From Candidatus Alectryobacillus merdavium (GTDB lineage: Bacteria > Bacillota_I > Bacilli_A > RFN20 > CAG-826): a DNA stretch of 5,284 nt. Of the stretch, positions 5,099-5,284 are shown piece by piece. The notes beneath the pieces were generated by a model. That model made no database searches and was not told where the DNA came from. It saw only the letters and a program-made list of their open reading frames with translations. A program made the translations under genes and the position numbers. Every line of letters begins with the position of its first letter. The stretch's first letter is position 1. Location: assembly GCA_017694735.1 (NCBI GenBank), contig JADIMN010000037.1, positions 1-5,284 on the forward strand, read 5' to 3'.

Positions 5099-5284
5099 TT
5101 ATAAATTTATTTTATGCAATTCATTTAATAAATAATATAAAAGTACTATCGAAAATATATATGAAAGTTTTTCGTTATAATTTTCTAAATTAATGTTAGC
5201 GATATTTTTAATTTTATCTAATCTATACAAAATAGTATTTTTATGTAGATATAAAATTTTACTAGCTTCATTTAAACTTCTTTC
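5099..5284 (-). CDS. PucR-type helix-turn-helix regulator, C-terminal fragment (gene runs off the window)
   Basis: The last 61 residues of a larger protein, open at the window edge and ending in TAA (complement of 5099-5101). The visible part matches the PucR/CdaR C-terminal HTH: NEASKILYLHKNTILYRLDK, containing the characteristic H-x-NT-x-x-YRL recognition-helix signature. An acidic/Asn linker (INLENYNEKL) and a hydrophobic final helix (SIVLLYYLLNEL) follow. In this family the HTH lies at the C-terminus after a sensory or GGDEF-like region, which would be upstream beyond base 5284. It should bind DNA as a transcriptional regulator; its targets and inducer cannot be told from here. It is convergent with the tRNA-Ser(GCT) unit and has no visible link to it. 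Confidence 0.85.
   Translation of the reverse strand, partial: ERSLNEASKILYLHKNTILYRLDKIKNIANINLENYNEKLSYIFSIVLLYYLLNELHKINL

Overview
The window is very AT-rich (roughly three quarters A+T by eye). It uses the standard bacterial code: all three complete genes end in TAA, every Trp codon I read in proS is TGG, and no gene needs TGA as a sense codon. Two encoded-CCA tRNA-Ser genes, a Shine-Dalgarno site ahead of proS, a prolyl-tRNA synthetase of the archaeal/eukaryotic-like short form, a YitT-family membrane protein and a PucR-type HTH protein together suggest a low-GC Firmicutes/Mycoplasmatota-like bacterium, such as an uncultured host-associated Bacilli lineage. It does not look like a code-4 Mycoplasma. 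The taxonomic placement is inference.

Layout. Bases 1-70 hold an AT-rich promoter whose -10 ends 8 nt before the start codon of a YitT-family membrane protein gene (71-1162, +). Bases 1163-1364 are a convergent gap with one terminator-like hairpin for each strand. A tRNA-Ser(CGA) lies on the minus strand (1365-1455). The 78-bp gap 1456-1533 holds divergent promoters for this tRNA and for the next gene. An operon follows on the plus strand. Its first gene encodes a membrane-anchored protein with a PAS-like region and a GGDEF-EAL fold in which every catalytic signature is lost (1534-3291). Three bases later comes proS (3295-4731), whose Shine-Dalgarno site lies inside the end of the upstream gene. 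After proS come a 15-bp hairpin with no U-tract, a promoter with an extended -10, a tRNA-Ser(GCT) (4841-4931) and a good intrinsic terminator (4985-5006). The last 186 bases encode, on the minus strand, the C-terminal PucR-type HTH of a regulator that continues past the window.

How the parts relate. Three translation genes (two tRNA-Ser and ProRS) are interleaved with a membrane protein and a degenerate cyclic-di-GMP-type protein. The most interesting item is that degenerate GGDEF-EAL protein, apparently translationally coupled to proS. Its architecture suggests a sensor, ligand-binding or scaffold protein rather than an enzyme. Also notable is that both promoter-proximal genes appear to start at, or within a few bases of, their transcription start, with no Shine-Dalgarno site, whereas the internal gene proS has a strong one.
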